A stretch of 64,000 nucleotides of DNA. Source: Planctomycetota bacterium (GTDB lineage Bacteria > Planctomycetota > UBA8742 > UBA2392). The translations under genes were made by a program, and so were the position numbers. The DNA lies in contig JADKGX010000002.1 of assembly GCA_016722065.1 (NCBI GenBank), positions 945,690-1,009,689 of the forward strand, given 5' to 3'. The notes under the pieces were generated by a model. It did not search any database, was not told the origin of the DNA, and worked only from the letters and a program-made list of their open reading frames with translations. This document shows positions 25,113-35,706 of this stretch, one piece after another (within the stretch, counting starts at the first letter, position 1; the number at the start of each line of letters is the position of its first letter).

Positions 25113-25835
25113 ATGCAGATCCCGGCGGTTAAGGCCGAGAAGCGTTCCGCTTCCGGCACCAAGGCCATGCGCAAACTTCGCGCTGGCGGTTTGATTCCAG
25201 GCGTGCTGTACGGCAAGGGCCAGGAAAACCTGAACGTTCAACTTCAAGCGCACGACGTAGTTGACCTGGCGTCTGGCGAAACCCACGTGGTGCAACTGGA
25301 TTTCGGCGGTAACAAGTCGCTGGCGCTGGTTCGCGGCATTGACCGCGACCACCTGGCCGACACGCTGAACCACATTGATTTTCTGCGCGTGGACCTGACA
25401 GACAAAGTTCGCGTGCGCGTGCCGGTTACGTTTCTGGGCACGGCCAAGGGCGTTGCCCACGGCGGCGTAATGGAAGTGCTGCGCGGCGACGTAACGTTGC
25501 TGTGCACGGCCGACAAGATTCCTGCGCACGTCGAAGTCGAAGTCGCGCACCTCGAAATCGGCGATTCGGTCCGTTATCGCGACCTCAAGCTGGGCGCCGG
25601 CATTGAAATCGGCGTCAACCCCAACACTATCGTTGTGCACTGCACGCACCCACGCAAGATCGAGGAAGTGGCCCCGGCACCGGGCGCCGAAGCGGCGGCA
25701 GGTGCCGCGGCACCAGGCGCAGCACCGGCCCCAGGCGCGGCCCCGGCCGCAGGTGCGGCCCCGGCAGCAGCAGCAGGTGCAGCCAAGGGCGCGGCCCCGG
25801 CAGCAGCCCCGGCCGCCAAGGGCGGCAAGAAGTAA
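25113..25835 (+). CDS. rplY: Large-subunit ribosomal protein bL25 (Ctc/TL5 type)
   Basis: The 240-residue product is the long (two-domain) form. The N-terminal 5S-rRNA-binding domain has MRKLRAGGLIPGVLYGKGQE; the C-terminal TL5 domain has HIDFLRVDLTDKVRVRVPV and GDSVRYRDLKLGAGIEIG. The last about 55 residues are a low-complexity Ala/Pro/Gly tail ending in Lys, an extension often seen in GC-rich lineages. It heads the ribosomal block rplY-rpsF-ssb-rpsR-rplI. The usual neighbour pth is missing. Confidence 0.95.
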   Translation: MQIPAVKAEKRSASGTKAMRKLRAGGLIPGVLYGKGQENLNVQLQAHDVVDLASGETHVVQLDFGGNKSLALVRGIDRDHLADTLNHIDFLRVDLTDKVRVRVPVTFLGTAKGVAHGGVMEVLRGDVTLLCTADKIPAHVEVEVAHLEIGDSVRYRDLKLGAGIEIGVNPNTIVVHCTHPRKIEEVAPAPGAEAAAGAAAPGAAPAPGAAPAAGAAPAAAAGAAKGAAPAAAPAAKGGKK

Positions 25836-25853
25836 GCAGACCATTTCGTCCCT

Positions 25854-25882
25854 CCCGGCGCCGTCACTCCGGTGGCGCCGGG
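25854..25882 (+). promoter_or_regulatory. Hairpin between rplY and rpsF (attenuator or S6:S18-type leader)
   Basis: CCCGGCGCC (25854-25862) and GGCGCCGGG (25874-25882) form a perfect nine-pair stem with an 11-base loop containing CCG, in the leader of rpsF. rpsF leaders in many bacteria carry a structure bound by the S6:S18 complex; whether this matches that motif cannot be decided by eye. Confidence 0.4.
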
Positions 25883-25925
25883 CACAAAGACCATGGGGAC
25901 AACAAGTCCGGAGAGAGGAAGCAAC

Positions 25926-26339
25926 ATGGCAGACGATGGCAAAAGGCTTTACGAGGGCCTGTTTCTCGTGGACTCCGGGTTCGCCAACAAGGAACCCGAA
26001 GCGGCAGTCGAACTGTGCAAGGGCGTTCTGGAAAAGCACGGCGCAACGGTGATTCGTTGCGAGTTGTGGTCCGAAACGCGCCTGGCCTATGAAGTGCGCA
26101 AAAACAAGCGCGGGGCCTACCTGCTGGCGGCCTTTCGCGCCGACACCATGAAGATGGGCGAAATCGAACTGGAATGCCGGCTGACGGAACGGATTGTCCG
26201 CTACCAGTTCCTGAACCGCGAAGGCATCCCGATGGAAAAGTGGTACCGGCGCTACGAAATCTCCCAGCGCCCGCCACGCCGTGAAGCGGATGCCGTCGAG
26301 ACTGAATCGATCGAAACCGAGGAAGCCGCCGCAAGCTGA
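25926..26339 (+). CDS. rpsF: Small-subunit ribosomal protein bS6
   Basis: The 137-residue product is bS6: YEGLFLVDSGFANKEPEAAV, WSETRLAYEVRKNKRGAYL (the conserved RRLAY-like strand) and ERIVRYQFLNREG. A C-terminal extension rich in Glu, Thr and Ala (about 105-137) goes beyond the core. bS6 binds bS18 in the 30S platform, and both genes are in this block. GGAGAGAGG precedes the ATG at 25926. Confidence 0.95.
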   Translation: MADDGKRLYEGLFLVDSGFANKEPEAAVELCKGVLEKHGATVIRCELWSETRLAYEVRKNKRGAYLLAAFRADTMKMGEIELECRLTERIVRYQFLNREGIPMEKWYRRYEISQRPPRREADAVETESIETEEAAAS

Positions 26340-26386
26340 ACCAGGCACAAGTGCGCCTGACGTAAGCAACCAACGGAAACAGATTC

Positions 26387-26872
26387 ATGATTACGCTGAA
26401 CAAAGTCTTTCTTGTGGGCAACCTGGCCCGCGACCCCGACCTGAGGCACACGCCTTCTGGTACCGCGGTCACGGAGTTCCGGTTGGCCGTCAGCGACAGC
26501 TACACGACCAGCAGCGGCGAAAAGCACGATCGCACGTGCTTCATCGACGTTGTCAGCTGGCGCAAGCTGGCAGAAAGCTGCGCGGAGTATCTCAAGAAGG
26601 GCTCGCCGGTGTTTGTGGAAGGTCGCCTTGAACAGGACACCTGGACCACCACGGACGGCCAGAAGCGTTCGCGTATCCGTGTTGTGGCCTATTCCGTGCA
26701 GTTCATCCGGCGCGAAGTCGAGCGCTCGGCTTCCGGCCGCCATGTGCGCGTCGTGGAAACCAGCGGCGACACCATCCGGGACAGTGATTACGACGGCGAC
26801 CTCGCGGCGCCGCCGGAAACCAACGGCAAAGAACCCATGGACGACGTCGGCGACGACGTGACCCTGGGCTGA
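26387..26872 (+). CDS. ssb: Single-stranded DNA-binding protein
   Basis: The 161-residue product has the OB-fold SSB signature: MITLNKVFLVGNLARDPDLR, GTAVTEFRLAV, RTCFIDVVSWRKLAE and VFVEGRLEQDTWTT (residues 1-105). The C-terminal tail is acidic but ends VTLG, not the usual DDDIPF that recruits partner proteins, so partner docking may differ or another SSB may exist elsewhere. The place between rpsF and rpsR is the standard one. Confidence 0.95.
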   Translation: MITLNKVFLVGNLARDPDLRHTPSGTAVTEFRLAVSDSYTTSSGEKHDRTCFIDVVSWRKLAESCAEYLKKGSPVFVEGRLEQDTWTTTDGQKRSRIRVVAYSVQFIRREVERSASGRHVRVVETSGDTIRDSDYDGDLAAPPETNGKEPMDDVGDDVTLG

Positions 26873-26910
26873 ACCAGCAACCAAGGCGGGACAACCCGCC
26901 CGGAGAAACC

Positions 26911-27192
26911 ATGAGAAGACCAGAGAACAACCAGGCCAAAAGCAAGGCCAGCAAGCTCAAGAAGAAGAAGAAGAAGGTCCGCGCCCCAATGCCGACCCAG
27001 AGCAAGCTGACCAAGGAACAGCGCGACTTTCTGGATTACAAGGACGTCGAGACGCTTTCCAAGTTCATCAGTGGTGTGGGCAAGATTCTTCCGCGCAAGC
27101 GCACGGGGGCTTCACACCGCGAACAGCAACAGATCCGTGACGCCGTGAAAATGGCGCGTTTCATGGCCCTGCTGCCTTACGTTTCCAAGTAA
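26911..27192 (+). CDS. rpsR: Small-subunit ribosomal protein bS18
   Basis: The 93-residue product has a long Lys-rich N-terminal extension (1-25, including a KKKKKK run) and the bS18 core: LDYKDVETLSKFISGVGKIL, PRKRTGASHREQQQIRDAVK and MARFMALLPY. CGGAGAAACC precedes the ATG. It works with bS6 in the 30S subunit. Confidence 0.95.
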   Translation: MRRPENNQAKSKASKLKKKKKKVRAPMPTQSKLTKEQRDFLDYKDVETLSKFISGVGKILPRKRTGASHREQQQIRDAVKMARFMALLPYVSK

Positions 27193-27225
27193 CTGACGGG
27201 GTGCCCCTGCACCCAAGGAGCAGAC

Positions 27226-27678
27226 ATGAAGCTTCTGATGCGTGAATCGATTCGCGGCCTGGGAAAGCGCGGCGAAATCGTTGAAGTGGCCAACGGCTAT
27301 GCCCGCAACTACCTGCTGCCCAAGGGCCTGGCGCTTGCGGCATCAAAGGAAAACGTGCGGCGTCTGGAGGGCGAAAAACGCTCCTACGAAGCCCGCGTGG
27401 TGAAAGAAAAGGAGATCGCCTCCGAAATCGCCGACGCCATTGCCAAGGTGCAGTTGACCTTGCCCATGCGCGCCAGCGCCGAAGGCCACCTTTTTGGCAG
27501 CGTAACGCCCAAGCTGATTGCCGACGCCTTCAAGGCCGAGGGCGTAACCCTGAAGTCGGCACAGGTGGAACTGGAATCGGATCACATCCGCGAGTTGGGA
27601 ACCTACAGCTTCACAATCCGCCTGCACGATGAAGTTGCGGTGCAGAGTCGCGTGTGGGTTGTGGCCGCCAAGGAATAG
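27226..27678 (+). CDS. rplI: Large-subunit ribosomal protein bL9
   Basis: The 150-residue product is full-length bL9: the N-terminal domain RGLGKRGEIVEVANGYARNY and LLPKGLALAA, the long connecting helix (about 45-75), and the C-terminal domain HLFGSVTPKLIADAF. AAGGAG precedes the ATG at 27226. It ends the ribosomal block and is followed by a terminator. Confidence 0.97.
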   Translation: MKLLMRESIRGLGKRGEIVEVANGYARNYLLPKGLALAASKENVRRLEGEKRSYEARVVKEKEIASEIADAIAKVQLTLPMRASAEGHLFGSVTPKLIADAFKAEGVTLKSAQVELESDHIRELGTYSFTIRLHDEVAVQSRVWVVAAKE

Positions 27679-27704
27679 TTGTCGTCATCTTTTCCACAAG
27701 CCGG

Positions 27705-27729
27705 CCGGGCGCCATCGTGCGCCCGGTTT
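27705..27729 (+). terminator. Rho-independent terminator after rplI
   Basis: CCGGGCGC (27705-27712) and GCGCCCGG (27719-27726) form an eight-pair stem followed by TTTG. Confidence 0.75.
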
Positions 27730-27743
27730 GCGTTGGTGTTTGG

Positions 27744-27784
27744 AAAAAAAGAGAAGGCCTTCCTGTTGGCGGACAGGAAGGCCT
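27744..27784 (-). terminator. Minus-strand terminator downstream of the lysine-rich mini-gene
   Basis: AGGCCTTCCTG (27755-27765) and CAGGAAGGCCT (27774-27784) form a perfect 11-pair stem. Read on the minus strand it is followed by a run of seven T (27750-27744). It is the only strong minus-strand terminator nearby and fits the gene at 27963-28043, about 180 bases upstream. Confidence 0.75.
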
Positions 27785-27962
27785 GGAAAAGCGAGCGTGC
27801 ACCAGAAAGTTGTTTTGGGTTGGTTGGACTGTCTTTGCTGCCTCTTGAAGCGTTTTGCGTTACTGCACGTGCTGCATTTTGCTGTTTGGGGCTGGCGGCG
27901 GGCTGGCGCGCCAAACCCCGGTAAAGCTTACTGCGGTGCTGCGTGCTGCGTGTTGTTTGAAA

Positions 27963-28043
27963 CTACTTCTTCTTGGCGGCCTTCTTCTTGGTTGTCTTCT
28001 TGGCAGCCTTCTTTGCGGGTTTCTTCTTCGCGGTACCAGCCAT
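27963..28043 (-). CDS. 26-residue lysine-rich basic peptide (histone-H1-tail-like)
   Basis: A complete mini-gene: ATG at 28043, 26 codons, TAG at 27965-27963. The product begins MAGTAKKKPAKK and continues with AAKK, TTKKK and AAKKK; 13 of 26 residues are Lys and the rest are mostly Ala and Thr. AAAGGAGG stands seven bases before the ATG. TTGACG-N17-TACTTT (28116-28088) is a near-consensus promoter, and a strong terminator lies downstream. Together these mark a real, probably well-expressed gene. Lys/Ala/Pro repeats resemble the C-terminal tails of eukaryotic H1 and bacterial H1-like proteins, so binding DNA or RNA is a reasonable inference. It would be missed by length cut-offs. Confidence 0.75.
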   Translation of the reverse strand: MAGTAKKKPAKKAAKKTTKKKAAKKK

Positions 28044-28087
28044 GCTAGCCTCCTTTAGGTTCTGAACTTCACACACTCGCCGGATCA

Positions 28088-28116
28088 AAAGTATCCTCTG
28101 GCGTTAACATCGTCAA
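28088..28116 (-). promoter_or_regulatory. Sigma-70-type promoter of the lysine-rich mini-gene
   Basis: On the minus strand TTGACG (28116-28111) is separated by 17 bases from TACTTT (28093-28088). Confidence 0.65.
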
Positions 28117-28169
28117 AGAAAAACATCCGCCGGAAGTCCTGACTTGACACGTCAATAGCGAGTCGCGCG

Positions 28170-28790
28170 ATGAAACAGGCCCTGCAATTCCTGCTGTTGA
28201 CGCCCGCGCTTGCGCTCTGTGCTTGCTCTTTGGGGCCGCGGCCTGTTCTGGTGTCACCTGAAACTTCCGTCGGCACACTGCGCGAAGCTTTTTTTCGCGA
28301 TGACCCTTCCCTGTTCCTGCATTGCCTCGCTTCTCCGGTGTTGGGAGAGTACAGCGAGCACACCCTGCGCATCGGCTGGTCCGAAATTCGACCCCAGGTC
28401 GGCGCCTTTGTTGAAAACGCCAAGGTCGCTTCCGTGGCCGAATACACCGCACCGGCACTGGAGCCCATGCCCGCGGCAGGCTTTGTGCGGCCCACCCGCG
28501 GCGCGGCACTCAAGAAGGTAGTGCTTGAGCTGCAGGGCAAACGTGAGACGTTTTTGTTTCAGCGCGAAGTCGACCCAGCCCCTGAGACAGCAAAACAGGC
28601 CAAGGGCTTCTGGATCGGCGACCACTACTTCGTGCGCACCGAGCATCCTTCGGCGGAAACATACCTGGTGGAAGACTCGCCCGAAAAAGACCGCACCCAT
28701 TGGCGCCTGGTGTTTCCTTATGAACCGTTTCAGCGCAACGGCGAGCTGACCCGCATGCTGCAGGAAAAACTCCAGACCGAAAAGAAGTGA
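28170..28790 (+). CDS. Putative lipoprotein of unknown function
   Basis: The 206-residue product has an N-terminal signal sequence ending LALCACSLG, with a lipobox-like LCAC around Cys19. The mature part has EAFFRDDPSLFLHCLASPVL, a pattern seen in proteins that accumulate per-event state, then a beta-rich region (about 110-190) with LVFPYEPFQRNGELTRML near the end. I do not recognise a family. TTGAC and GTCAA around two bases (28144-28155) form a small inverted repeat just upstream and could be an operator. It is not obviously part of the downstream cytochrome c maturation operon, which has its own promoter. Confidence 0.65.
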   Translation: MKQALQFLLLTPALALCACSLGPRPVLVSPETSVGTLREAFFRDDPSLFLHCLASPVLGEYSEHTLRIGWSEIRPQVGAFVENAKVASVAEYTAPALEPMPAAGFVRPTRGAALKKVVLELQGKRETFLFQREVDPAPETAKQAKGFWIGDHYFVRTEHPSAETYLVEDSPEKDRTHWRLVFPYEPFQRNGELTRMLQEKLQTEKK

Positions 28791-28821
28791 CAACGGCACC
28801 TGCCCCGCCGGGCGGTGTTTC

Positions 28822-28849
28822 TTGTCCAGCCACCAGCTTGTGCTATAAC
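28822..28849 (+). promoter_or_regulatory. Promoter of the cytochrome c maturation operon
   Basis: TTGTCC (28822-28827), 16-base spacer, TATAAC (28844-28849). The predicted start is near 28856, just upstream of the leader hairpin. Confidence 0.55.
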
Positions 28850-28858
28850 CGATCAGGG

Positions 28859-28888
28859 CGGGGGCGCTTGGGTGCCCCCGTTTTGTTT
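28859..28888 (+). terminator. Terminator-like leader hairpin before ccmE
   Basis: CGGGGGC (28859-28865) and GCCCCCG (28874-28880) form a seven-pair GC stem followed by TTTTGTTT, ending one base before the ccmE ribosome site (GGAG, 28889-28892). It lies between promoter and start codon, so it could attenuate the operon; alternatively it ends the upstream lipoprotein transcript. Confidence 0.6.
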
Positions 28889-28897
28889 GGAGACTTC

Positions 28898-29323
28898 GTG
28901 AACGCCAAAGTGATTGCCGTGATTGTCCTGTTTGTTGTCGCCGTAGGCGGCGCTGTCACCCTGGCGCTGATGGAAGGTGGCATCGAGTACCGCACGATCC
29001 CGGACCTGACCAGCAGCACCTACGAAGGCCAGCGTGTCAAACTGCGCGGTCAGGTGCTGGACGTACAGAAAGACTTCAAGCCCGCGCAGTTCACCATCAG
29101 TGATATTCCGGCCGAGGGCCAGAAGCCGAACGCCGGCCCCGCCTGTGTCGTCATCTATGAAGGCGACGACGTACCCCAGGGCCTGAAAAAAGCAGCCCAC
29201 GTTACGCTGGAGGGTCGCTATGACCGCCAGCGCGGCGCATTCATTGCAACCCTTGTGCAGACGCAGTGCCCCAGCCGCTACGATGGCCAGAAGTTGCCGG
29301 CCATGGAACCCGCGGCGCCGTAA
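28898..29323 (+). CDS. ccmE: Cytochrome c maturation haem chaperone CcmE, CxxxY variant
   Basis: The 141-residue product starts at the GTG at 28898, five bases after GGAG. One N-terminal membrane helix (about 3-25) is followed by the periplasmic OB-fold: YEGQRVKLRGQVLDVQKDF, FTISD and CVVIYEGDDVPQGLKKAAHVTLEG. The haem-attachment position is Cys124 in CPSRY (Tyr128), giving CxxxY rather than the classical HxxxY. A CxxxY form is known from archaea and some bacteria such as sulfate reducers with a variant System I. CcmE carries haem from the CcmABCD complex to CcmF for attachment to apocytochrome c. The gene heads a tightly packed operon. Confidence 0.9.
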   Translation: MNAKVIAVIVLFVVAVGGAVTLALMEGGIEYRTIPDLTSSTYEGQRVKLRGQVLDVQKDFKPAQFTISDIPAEGQKPNAGPACVVIYEGDDVPQGLKKAAHVTLEGRYDRQRGAFIATLVQTQCPSRYDGQKLPAMEPAAP

Positions 29324-29329
29324 CCAACC

Positions 29330-32607
<3,278 letters not shown>

Positions 32608-32611
<4 letters not shown>

Positions 32612-33108
32612 GAACCCTGCTGCCGCTGCTGCTGTTTGCCCTGGCCGGACTTGCCCCCGCACTGCCGGCCCAGGCACGCACGCCCGATCAGGCCGACGCG
32701 CTTTACCATGAAGTAGGCGACCAGTTGTTCTGCATTTGCGGGTGCCGCGAAAAGCTGCTTTCGTGCAGCCACAACGTGTGTGCCTCAAAGACCGAAGAAC
32801 GCAACTTTCTGCGCGAGCTGGCCCAGCAGCCGCAGATGGATTCGGTGGCCATCAAGGCCGAAATGGTCAAGCGCTTCGGCCCCAAAGTTCTGCAAGTGCC
32901 CAACGACAGTAGCCTGTACCCGGTGCTGGCCGTGGCGGGTCTGGCGCTGGTGACGGCCTTTGGCGGCATGTTCTGGTACGTCGCCGGTCGGCGCAAAGCG
33001 CAACAGGAGAACACCACCGCCCCGGCGCCGGCCCAACCAGACAGCGACGCACCCAAAGACCGCCTGACCGAACGTATCGAGCGCGAAATGCAGGAGCTTG
33101 ACCCATGA
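32608..33108 (+). CDS. ccmH: CcmH-type cytochrome c maturation protein
   Basis: The 166-residue product has a signal peptide (1-24), then the thiol-redox domain with FCICGCREKLLSCSHNVCAS (about 43-62), a Cys-rich variant of the CcmH active site, followed by the usual three-helix pattern ERNFLRELAQQPQMDSVAIK and VKRFGPKVLQVP. One membrane helix (about 105-127) and a charged cytosolic tail end it. It should keep the apocytochrome CxxCH cysteines reduced before haem attachment. The ATG overlaps the ccmF stop as ATGA. Two Cys pairs instead of LRCxxCQ make it an atypical member. Confidence 0.85.
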
Positions 33109-33500
33109 AGAACAAGGGCTGGCTGCGTGTTCTGCTGGCAAGCGGCCTTGGCGCCGCGGCGGCAGCGCTGTTTGCCCCGGCGCTGGCTCCGGTGGCGTTT
33201 ATCGCCCTGTTGATTGCGCTTTCGCCGCTGGCGCGTGCCAGGCGCCTGTGGTTTGTCGGCGACGTGGAAAGCGAGTACGCCATCGTTTCGCGCCGGCGCG
33301 AGGAAGCCCTGCGTTCGCTGCGCGACCTGGAAGACGACCACCTGGCTGGCAAGATTTCCGGTGCCGAGTTTGCACGCCAGCGCCCCGGCCTGTTGCAGGC
33401 CGCCAAAGAAGTCACGACCGATCTTGACCGCATCGCCCAAAAGCGCGCGGCAGCACGCAAGCGAATCGAAGAACACCTTGCAGGCAGCGGCAAGGCATGA
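33105..33500 (+). CDS. Small membrane protein with coiled-coil tail in the ccm operon
   Basis: The 131-residue product has two closely spaced hydrophobic segments (about 6-42), then a charged helical region (about 55-125) with REEALRSLRDLEDDHLAGKI and AKEVTTDLDRIAQKRAAARK, probably a coiled coil. The LEDDHLAGKISGAEFARQR pattern recalls short SHOCT-like or CcmI-like oligomerisation motifs in which a Leu-Glu-Asp-(4-5)-Gly-Lys-Ile segment follows a helix. It overlaps ccmH by ATGA and the next gene by ATGA, so it is certainly part of the operon. It may play the role of CcmI (apocytochrome chaperone), but that is inference. Confidence 0.7.
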   Translation: MKNKGWLRVLLASGLGAAAAALFAPALAPVAFIALLIALSPLARARRLWFVGDVESEYAIVSRRREEALRSLRDLEDDHLAGKISGAEFARQRPGLLQAAKEVTTDLDRIAQKRAAARKRIEEHLAGSGKA

Positions 33501-35077
33501 AGCCATGGCTTGCGCTGATTCTGCTGCTTGCCGCGCCGGCCTTTGCCCAGGGCTCGGTACAGGGCCGCGCGCAAAACGCTGCTGACCCTGCCACGTTGCT
33601 CAGCACACCCGCCACCGCCTGTGCCGTGGTGCTGCCTGATAACTCGATTCCCTTTTGTGAAGTCGTCACGGCCACCTGGCAACAAGCCATGACTGATCTG
33701 GCCGCCAAGCGGCCCGTCACCACTCCCTTTGGCAAACTGGAAGGCGGCACCCCCCCAACCGCAGCGTTTACCGCGCCACTGGATGGCAACGGGGAGTTTC
33801 GCCTGGAGGGCTTGCCGTTGCAGGCGCGCATCGGGCTTGCAGTCAGCGTTGATGGCCTGTGGTGGCCGCTGGCGGATGAAATCTGGCTTACCGCCGAATC
33901 ACCAAGCGCCCAAGCCACGGTCAGCTATTGCCGCTTGGAGGCCGATCCACCGGTGCTGGAGTTGCTGCACCTGCAAGCCGGCCCGGTGATACGCCAAGAC
34001 CTCAAGTACGGCGGCATTGCATTGCGTGAACGTGTGCGCTTGACCAACCTGGACCCGGCCCGCGCCGCGCTGGTGGAAATCGTGCTCGACGTCGCCATGG
34101 TGCCTGGCATTACCGCCCAGCACCTGCCCGGAATGTACGGCAACCAACTGCTTTACATGCAGGGCTGGAACCTGGCCGATGCATACACGCTGCAACGCGA
34201 TATCCGCGCGCGCCAAGCCTGGGTCATGGGCGGTGGCGACACCATGCACGGCGGCGAAGCCGATTACGGCAAGGGCCCCCAGCGCAGCGCAGACAACTGG
34301 CACCCGCTGAATGATGACGAGGTGCTGGCCATGTGCGGCGCAGGCGACACGTTGTATCGCGAAAATCCGTCGCCCGACGGCCGCAGTGCCAGCCTGGTGT
34401 TCCGGCGCGTGGTGCCACCGGCTCGCAACGGCCGGCCCGGGGTGCTGGAGATCCGCCTGATGCACCAGGCCGGCGTGCGCACCGCCGACCCCGGCCAGAA
34501 AATCCGCATTGTGCGCAGTTTTCCGATGCCCCTTGGCCAGGCCAGGGCCTCGATTCTTCAGGGTCTGCAATTGCAGGCACTGGTAACAGACGCGCACCGC
34601 AAACTGTTTGGCGAAGGCCAAGCCGACGGTCGCGCCACAACTTTTCAATCAGGCAGCACCCCTGCGCTGAATGCGGGCGAGTCCGTGGAGTTGATTCTGG
34701 GCTTCGACGCAACGTTGCAAAAGCAGCTTGCGGACCTTGAAGAAGCGGCCCTGGCCGGCAAACCAGCGGCAGAAGCCGGCAACGAACCCGCCGAGCCTGG
34801 CGAAAAACCGGGCCTGCGTTCGCAGGTGATTTTTCAGGCCCTGGCCGCAATGTTTGGCGTGGCCTTTCTGGTCGCGCTGGTGGCCAGCATTCGCAAGCCG
34901 CGCAAAGAGCAACTGCAAAAGCTGAACCGCCTGCCCGCGCCACGGGCGGATGTGCTGAAGGCCCTGACAGACCTGGAGGCAGATTTTGCAGCGCGTAAAC
35001 TGCCCGCCACGGCCTATCTGGAACAAAAGCAGCGCCTGATGAACCGCCTTGTGGAAGCAGATTCTGAGGAAACCTGA
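33497..35077 (+). CDS. Exported membrane-anchored protein of unknown function in the ccm operon
   Basis: The 526-residue product has a signal peptide (1-18), a carboxypeptidase-regulatory-like beta domain (about 70-135; GNGEFRLEGLPLQARIGLAV), then a larger beta-rich domain (about 150-410) with LVFRRVVPPARNGRPGVLEI, a Glu/Ala/Pro linker, one membrane helix (about 452-472) and a C-terminal cytosolic helical hairpin (LNRLPAPRADVLKALTDLEA, YLEQKQRLMNRL) that again looks SHOCT-like, as in the preceding gene. Cytochrome c maturation has no standard component like it; it could present or fold particular apocytochromes. Its ATG overlaps the previous stop (ATGA), and its TGA overlaps the next ATG (TGATG). 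Confidence 0.7.
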   Translation: MKPWLALILLLAAPAFAQGSVQGRAQNAADPATLLSTPATACAVVLPDNSIPFCEVVTATWQQAMTDLAAKRPVTTPFGKLEGGTPPTAAFTAPLDGNGEFRLEGLPLQARIGLAVSVDGLWWPLADEIWLTAESPSAQATVSYCRLEADPPVLELLHLQAGPVIRQDLKYGGIALRERVRLTNLDPARAALVEIVLDVAMVPGITAQHLPGMYGNQLLYMQGWNLADAYTLQRDIRARQAWVMGGGDTMHGGEADYGKGPQRSADNWHPLNDDEVLAMCGAGDTLYRENPSPDGRSASLVFRRVVPPARNGRPGVLEIRLMHQAGVRTADPGQKIRIVRSFPMPLGQARASILQGLQLQALVTDAHRKLFGEGQADGRATTFQSGSTPALNAGESVELILGFDATLQKQLADLEEAALAGKPAAEAGNEPAEPGEKPGLRSQVIFQALAAMFGVAFLVALVASIRKPRKEQLQKLNRLPAPRADVLKALTDLEADFAARKLPATAYLEQKQRLMNRLVEADSEET

Positions 35078-35706
35078 TGTCGCTGGCCTGCCGCAAAGTC
35101 AGCCGCAGTTTCGGCGCCACCAAGGCGCTGGCAGGGGCGGATTTTGATCTGGCGACCGGCACCGTCACGGCGCTGGTGGGCGACAATGGTTCGGGCAAAT
35201 CGACACTGCTGCGGGTGTGCGCAAGCCTTTTGCGCCCCGACAGCGGCGAAGTCACGGTCTGCGGCATTGCCGTCAGCGCCCAGCCCGCCAGGGCCCGCCT
35301 GTGTATCGGCTATCTGGGCCATGAAAGCATGCTGGATCCGGTGCTGAACATGCGCGAAAACCTGGCGTTCTTTGGGCGGCTGTACGGGCTGATTGACCTC
35401 AAGCCGCGCGTCGAGGCCATGATCGACCGCATGCAGGCCAGCGCCTTTGCCGACGTGCCCGTGGCTGAACTTTCGCGCGGCCAGGAGCAAGCCGCGGCCC
35501 TGGCCCGTGCCCTGCTGCATGAACCTGGCGTGCTTCTGCTGGATGAGCCCAGCACCGGCCTGGACGCAGCGGCGCAAACCCGGCTGGCCGAGTTGCTGAA
35601 GCAAGAAGCCCGGCGCGGCGTTTGCGTGCTGTTCAGCACTCACGACGCAAGCCTGATGGGCGCAGCGCAGGCCACCTTGCAACTGGTGCAAGGCCGGATT
35701 GCCTGA
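35077..35706 (+). CDS. ccmA: CcmA-like haem-export ABC ATPase
   Basis: The 209-residue ATPase has Walker A GDNGSGKST (about 36-44), a CcmA-typical IGYLGHESMLDPVLNMRENL and FFGRLYGL (about 83-108), the signature ELSRGQEQAAALARALLHEP (LSGGQ replaced by LSRGQ, common in CcmA), Walker B VLLLDEPSTGLD and a conserved switch His in FSTHD. CcmA with CcmB and CcmC loads haem onto CcmE. Neither ccmB nor ccmC follows; the next genes encode pseudopilins. They may lie elsewhere in the genome, or the ATPase may serve another permease. The gene ends the operon. Confidence 0.82.
   Translation: MSLACRKVSRSFGATKALAGADFDLATGTVTALVGDNGSGKSTLLRVCASLLRPDSGEVTVCGIAVSAQPARARLCIGYLGHESMLDPVLNMRENLAFFGRLYGLIDLKPRVEAMIDRMQASAFADVPVAELSRGQEQAAALARALLHEPGVLLLDEPSTGLDAAAQTRLAELLKQEARRGVCVLFSTHDASLMGAAQATLQLVQGRIA

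Noticed and set aside
25660..25830. Low-complexity GCC/CCG tract
   Set aside because: It is the in-frame Ala/Pro/Gly tail of bL25, known in GC-rich lineages.
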